Shown: positions 6,371 through 9,837 of the stretch, piece by piece | Position numbering within the stretch: the stretch's first letter is position 1 | Layout of the letters: every line of letters begins with the position of its first letter | DNA from: Salinisphaera sp. UBA6602 | GTDB taxonomy: Bacteria; Pseudomonadota; Gammaproteobacteria; Nevskiales; Salinisphaeraceae | Assembly: GCA_002433465.1 (NCBI GenBank) | Contig: DJIE01000158.1 | Coordinates: 1 to 9,837 of the forward strand | DNA: 9,837 nt | Direction: 5' to 3' | Position numbers and translations under genes: made by a program | Notes under the pieces: generated by a model | Told to the model about the DNA's origin: nothing | What the model saw: only the letters and a program-made list of their open reading frames with translations | Databases searched by the model: none

Positions 6371-7824
6371 GCGCGCAATGGCTTGGCTGGCTGGTCGCTT
6401 TTCCGGCGTTGATGAGTTTGCTCGTGGCTGCCTGCGGGCGCTGGCCCAATGTTCGCGAGTCGGTGAGCGTCGCCACGGCGGCCGTGCTGTTTGCCGGCAT
6501 CGCGCTGTTCATTGATCCGGTCACCGCCGGTGAACGCCCGTCGCTGACGCTGTTCGAAGTGCTGCCCGGCATCGGTCTGACCTTCACGCTCGAACCGCTC
6601 GGGCTGCTGTTTGCCCTGGTCGCCTCCGGGCTGTGGCCGCTGACCACGATCTATGCCGCGGGTTACATGCGCGGCAACGAAGAACATGCCCAGACGCGCT
6701 TCTTCGTCTGCTTCGCACTCGCGATCTCGGCAGCCATCGGCATTGCCTTCTCGGGCAATCTGCTGACGCTTTTCATCTTTTACGAGATGCTCACGCTGTC
6801 GACCTACCCGCTGGTAACGCACCACGGCGATGTCGAATCGCGTAACGGCGGCCGCGTCTATCTGGGGATTTTGCTGACCACGTCGATCGGCTTCTTCCTG
6901 CCCGCGATCATCATCACCTACCTGATCACCGGCACCATCACCTTCGATGACGCTGGCCTGTTCGGCGACGCCGGGCTTGGCGTGCTTGCCGTTGGCGCCC
7001 TTTATGCGCTGACAATTTACGGCACCGGCAAGGCCGCGCTCATGCCGTTCCACCGCTGGCTGCCGGCAGCGATGGTCGCACCGACGCCGGTTTCGGCACT
7101 GCTGCACGCCGTGGCCGTGGTCAAGGCCGGTGTTTTCATCGTGCTCAAGCTCACGGTGTACGTGTTCGGCGTCCAGTTTCTGGCCGATACCGGTGCTTCC
7201 GAATTGATGATGTGGGTAGCCGCGTTCACGGTTCTCGGCGCGTCGCTGATCGCGATGACCCGCGACAATCTCAAGGCCCGCCTCGCCTATTCCACGGTCA
7301 GCCAGCTGTCGTATATCGTGCTCGGGGCGACCATGGCGTCGAGCTTCGGCATTCTCGGCGGGGGCATGCATATCGCCATGCACGCCTTTGCCAAGATCAC
7401 GCTGTTCTTCTGCGCGGGGGCGATCTATACCGCGACCCACCGCAAGTACGTCAGCGAGCTGGACGGTCTCGGCTATGCGATGCCGATCACGTTCACCGCG
7501 TTTTTCATCGCATCGGTATCGCTGATCGGCATCCCGCCCATGGGCGGCATCTGGAGCAAGTGGTATCTGATGGAAGGGGCGGCCGACTCCGGTCATATCG
7601 CCATCATCATGGTTCTGGCGCTGAGTTCGCTGCTCAATATCGTCTATCTGCTGGAAATTCCGACGCGGGCGTTCTTTCACAACCCACGCCCGGATACCCC
7701 GCGCAGCTGGCACGAGGCGCCCTGGGCCTGCGTGATTCCGCTATCCATCACCGCGGCCGGTTGTATCGTCTGGTTCTTCTATCCGCTGCCGCTTCTCAAA
7801 CTGCTTGCGCCGTGGGCGCCGTAG
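6367..7824 (+). CDS. MrpD/NuoM-like cation:proton antiporter subunit, second paralogue
   Basis: The 485-residue product uses ATG 6367, overlapping the previous stop and preceded by GGGAGA (6355-6360). A longer in-frame reading back to 6268 would lie inside the first mrpD and adds a hydrophilic leader, so it is rejected. Antiporter-module residues: E140 (FIFYEMLTLSTYPLV, 136-150), K222 (GTGKAALMPFHRWLP, 219-233, with H229), K253 (VVKAGVFIVLK, 251-261), K303 (DNLKARLAYSTVSQLSY, 300-316), H335 and H339 with K343 (MHIAMHAFAKITLFF, 334-348), K398 (GGIWSKWYLM, 393-402). MHAFAKITLFFCAGAIY wording resembles the NuoL/MrpA N-terminal module and D-family proteins of multi-D operons; it may replace the missing MrpA antiporter half. 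The next gene begins 20 bases later with its own ribosome site. Confidence 0.92.
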   Translation: MSAQWLGWLVAFPALMSLLVAACGRWPNVRESVSVATAAVLFAGIALFIDPVTAGERPSLTLFEVLPGIGLTFTLEPLGLLFALVASGLWPLTTIYAAGYMRGNEEHAQTRFFVCFALAISAAIGIAFSGNLLTLFIFYEMLTLSTYPLVTHHGDVESRNGGRVYLGILLTTSIGFFLPAIIITYLITGTITFDDAGLFGDAGLGVLAVGALYALTIYGTGKAALMPFHRWLPAAMVAPTPVSALLHAVAVVKAGVFIVLKLTVYVFGVQFLADTGASELMMWVAAFTVLGASLIAMTRDNLKARLAYSTVSQLSYIVLGATMASSFGILGGGMHIAMHAFAKITLFFCAGAIYTATHRKYVSELDGLGYAMPITFTAFFIASVSLIGIPPMGGIWSKWYLMEGAADSGHIAIIMVLALSSLLNIVYLLEIPTRAFFHNPRPDTPRSWHEAPWACVIPLSITAAGCIVWFFYPLPLLKLLAPWAP

Positions 7825-7830
7825 CAATAC

Positions 7831-7836
7831 GAGGTG
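7831..7836 (+). promoter_or_regulatory. Ribosome binding site GAGGTG fixing the start of the small membrane protein
   Basis: GAGGTG with an 8-base spacer precedes ATG 7845. The frame is open much further upstream, inside the second mrpD paralogue, but only this start has a ribosome site and gives a membrane-protein-like N-terminus. Confidence 0.65.
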
Positions 7837-7844
7837 AATTCGCC

Positions 7845-8108
7845 ATGTTGATCGAACGCAACCCGCAGCAGTACCGCCGGCCAAGTACCCTTGCGCGTAC
7901 CCGCTGGGCGCGCGTGCTCTATGTCGTATGCGCGCTCACCCTCGTACCCAGCCTGTTCATTCATCCGCACGCAGAGTTCGGTTTTGCGGAAATGCCCGCA
8001 TTCCACGCCCTGCTGGCGTTCGTGACCGGCGTTGTGCTGGTACTGGCTGCCATCCTGCTGCGCCGCCTGATCATGCGCGGCGAAGACTACTACGAGCACC
8101 GCACCTGA
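7845..8108 (+). CDS. Small two-helix membrane protein within the mrp operon (87 residues, candidate accessory subunit)
   Basis: The product has an arginine-rich N-terminus (R5, R11, R12, R18, R20, R23), a first helix at about 24-39 (VLYVVCALTLVPSLFI), a short loop with HPHAEFGFAEMPAF (40-53), a second helix at 54-72 and a basic-acidic end LRRLIMRGEDYYEHR (72-86). Positive charge at both ends predicts both termini in the cytoplasm and the His/Glu loop on the outside. It matches none of the seven canonical Mrp subunits: it lacks the E, F, G, B and C signatures. I recall similar small proteins with a C-terminal LR..(I/L)MR.EDYY motif next to MrpD-like genes in other proteobacteria, but cannot verify this here. 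Packed between D2 (20-base gap) and D3 (1-base gap) with a good ribosome site, it is very likely a real gene and a part or assembly factor of the same complex. Confidence 0.8.
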   Translation: MLIERNPQQYRRPSTLARTRWARVLYVVCALTLVPSLFIHPHAEFGFAEMPAFHALLAFVTGVVLVLAAILLRRLIMRGEDYYEHRT

Positions 8109-8109
8109 C

Positions 8110-9804
8110 ATGCTCCCTGCCTGGTTGAACAACCCGGGGATGCTGCTGATTATCGCCGGCAGCGTGATTCCCCTACTGCCCTACCGCCTGCGTATGGTCG
8201 TACTGCTGGGCGCGCCTGCTGCGAGCCTGCTCTGGCTCTGGCAGATCCCGCTCGGCACCACCACCACGATGGCGCTGCTCGACTACACGCTGACCCCCAT
8301 GCGCGTCGACGGCCTCGCCTTCACCTTCGGGGTGATCTTCAACGTGGCCGCCTTCCTGTCTGGCGTGTACATGTGGCATACCCACAGCCGCCTGGAGCCG
8401 GCGGCCGCGCTGATCTATGCCGGCTCGGCGCTGGGCGCGGTGCTCGCGGGCGATCTGATCACGCTATTCATGTTCTGGGAGGTCACCGCGATTGCCTCGG
8501 CGCTGCTGCTGGTGATTCGCGGGCTGCGTGACGCCATGATCGTGGCCCGGCGCTACCTGCTGGTACAGATCGGCTCGGGCCTGTTCCTGATGGGCGGGGC
8601 CGCGATCTATATCCATGCCACCGGCGATATCGCCTTCGGCCACATCGGCCTGGATGCGCCCGGCGGCTGGCTGATCCTGTTGGCCTTCGGCATCAAGGCG
8701 GCCTTTCCCTTGCTGCATAACTGGCTGCAGGATGCCTATCCCTCGGCCAGCGCCACCGGCACGGTGGTCCTGTCGGCCTTCACGACCAAGATGGCCATCT
8801 ATGCCCTGGCCCGCGGCTATGCGGGCACGGATCTGCTGATCCCGATCGGCGCGGTGATGACGATATTCCCAATCGTCTACGCCATGCTTGCCAACGACCT
8901 GCGGCGGGTACTGTCCTACAGCCTGAACGTGCAGCTCGGCTTCATGGTGGTGGCCGTGGGTATCGGCACCGAGCTGGCGCTCAACGGCGCTGCGGCCCAT
9001 GCCGTGACCCATATTCTGTACAAGGCGCTGTTGTTCATGTCCATCGGCGCCGTGCTGCACCAGACCGGGCACGTACGAGCGACCGAACTCGGCGGGCTGG
9101 CCCGCCAGATGCCCTGGACGACGGCGTTCTGCGTTATTGGTGCCGCCTCTATCAGCGCCTTTCCATTCATGGCGGGCTTTGTCAGCAAGTCTCTGATTCT
9201 CAAGGCAGTGGCCTACGAACACTGGCCCGGAATCTGGATCACGCTCACGGCAGCCTCGGCCGGCGCGTTGCTGTATGTCGGCATCAAGATTCCCTACTTC
9301 GCGTTTTTCGCGCCCAACGATCAGATCGAATGCAAGGAAGCGCCGCTCAACATGCGTCTGGCCATGGGCTTGACCGCGATCGCCTGTATCGCCCTCGGCC
9401 TGGTGCCTTCGCTGCTGTATTCGATCCTGCCCTATCCGGTCGACTACAACCCGTATACGGCCAGCCATATCGTCAGCCAGCTGCAGCTGCTCGCGTTCTC
9501 GGCGCTGGTATTCTGGCTGGCCTGGCGGGCCGGGCTATACCCGTTGCCCAAGCGTGCCGTGCACCTGGATACCGACTGGGTCTATCGCATGCTGCTGCCC
9601 CGCTTCGGCTATGTGGCGGAACGCGTCTATCACGCCGTGCTGGCCAAGTTCGGCAGCGGCATGAACAACGTGACCGACCGCGGCATGGGGCGCCTGCGCC
9701 TGCGCTATGACGCCCGCGGGGTTATGTCGCGCACCTGGAGCACCGGCTGGATGACGCTCTGGGTCGCCATATTGCTGGTGGTCTATCTGGTGCTCTATTA
9801 CTGA
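8110..9804 (+). CDS. MrpD/NuoM-like cation:proton antiporter subunit, third paralogue with C-terminal extension
   Basis: The 564-residue product starts at ATG 8110, one base after the preceding TGA, with no clear ribosome site, so it probably depends on coupling. The antiporter core carries E124 (FMFWEVTAIASALLL, 120-134), K196 (GIKAAFPLLHNWLQDAYP, 194-211, with H203), K227 (FTTKMAIYALAR, 224-235), R265-R266 (DLRRVLSYSLNVQLGF, 263-278), H297 and H301 with K305 (AHAVTHILYKALLF, 296-309) and K360 (AGFVSKSLIL, 355-364). The Lys found at the DLKR-type position in the other two paralogues is Arg here. Residues about 456-564 go beyond the usual core: a helix at 457-473, the sequence HLDTDWVYRMLLPRFGY (485-501), an amphipathic stretch to about 540 and a last helix at 546-563. 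This long form is typical of the extra D-type proteins in multi-D operons. Last complete gene in the window; 33 bases follow without a visible T-run terminator. Confidence 0.92.
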   Translation: MLPAWLNNPGMLLIIAGSVIPLLPYRLRMVVLLGAPAASLLWLWQIPLGTTTTMALLDYTLTPMRVDGLAFTFGVIFNVAAFLSGVYMWHTHSRLEPAAALIYAGSALGAVLAGDLITLFMFWEVTAIASALLLVIRGLRDAMIVARRYLLVQIGSGLFLMGGAAIYIHATGDIAFGHIGLDAPGGWLILLAFGIKAAFPLLHNWLQDAYPSASATGTVVLSAFTTKMAIYALARGYAGTDLLIPIGAVMTIFPIVYAMLANDLRRVLSYSLNVQLGFMVVAVGIGTELALNGAAAHAVTHILYKALLFMSIGAVLHQTGHVRATELGGLARQMPWTTAFCVIGAASISAFPFMAGFVSKSLILKAVAYEHWPGIWITLTAASAGALLYVGIKIPYFAFFAPNDQIECKEAPLNMRLAMGLTAIACIALGLVPSLLYSILPYPVDYNPYTASHIVSQLQLLAFSALVFWLAWRAGLYPLPKRAVHLDTDWVYRMLLPRFGYVAERVYHAVLAKFGSGMNNVTDRGMGRLRLRYDARGVMSRTWSTGWMTLWVAILLVVYLVLYY

Positions 9805-9837
9805 TCGCGAGCGCGGTCCGAGCCGCCCCGGCGACAG

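Noticed and set aside
6199..7713. A 504-codon open frame on the - strand opposite the second mrpD paralogue
   Set aside because: The translation is full of Gln, Arg, His and Gly without domains or helices, typical of the complement of a GC-rich membrane-protein gene; the + strand gene has a clear family match.
8464..9468. A 334-codon open frame on the - strand opposite the third mrpD paralogue
   Set aside because: Same shadow composition; no ribosome site and no recognisable motif, while the opposite strand is a full antiporter module.
9805..9837. Terminator after the last mrp gene
   Set aside because: Only 33 bases remain; a weak GCGG/CCGC pairing is possible but there is no T-run inside the window.

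Overview
The window is GC-rich, densely coded chromosomal DNA, almost all on the + strand. The codon bias, short intergenic gaps and many 4-base ATGA or GTGA gene overlaps fit a proteobacterium. A salt- or alkali-exposed gammaproteobacterium (Salinisphaera- or Halomonas-like) is my guess from gene content and style only; there is no rRNA or other taxonomic marker here.

Layout. (1) Bases 1-171 are the 3' end of a gene whose product ends in a serine/threonine/glycine/asparagine-rich tail, followed by a strong intrinsic terminator at 195-223. (2) Bases 306-1975 hold a two-gene unit: an ArsR-type winged-helix regulator fused to a class I SAM-dependent methyltransferase domain, overlapping by 4 bases a VTT-domain (TVP38/TMEM64, DedA superfamily) membrane protein. 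(3) Bases 2030-9804 are one long Mrp-type multisubunit cation/proton antiporter locus in the order E, F, G, detached A C-terminus (MbhD/MbhE-like, DUF4040), B, C, D1, D2, a small two-helix membrane protein, D3. Every intact gene of this locus ends in the window; only 33 bases follow the last stop.

How the genes work together. Mrp complexes exchange Na+ (or K+/Li+) for protons across the cytoplasmic membrane and serve in salt and alkali tolerance. The canonical complex has a large MrpA (NuoL-like N-terminal antiporter module plus C-terminal MbhD/MbhE helices) and one MrpD. Here there is no full MrpA. Its C-terminal part is a separate 188-residue protein, and three separate NuoM/MrpD-type antiporter modules are encoded, each keeping the TM5 Glu / TM7 Lys / TM8 Lys / TM12 Lys proton-path residues. 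This matches the general idea of the non-canonical ('group 2'-like) Mrp operons, but with three D-type paralogues plus a small extra membrane protein.

Most noteworthy: the 87-residue two-helix protein between D2 and D3, a candidate unrecognised accessory subunit; the 59-residue highly acidic cytoplasmic tail on MrpC; a 169-base gap with two perfect GC hairpins that divides the otherwise tightly packed operon into E-F-G and the rest; and a Lys-to-Arg change in the third D paralogue. No tRNA, rRNA, CRISPR array, IS element or phage gene was seen. No stretch longer than 300 bases lacks a gene.
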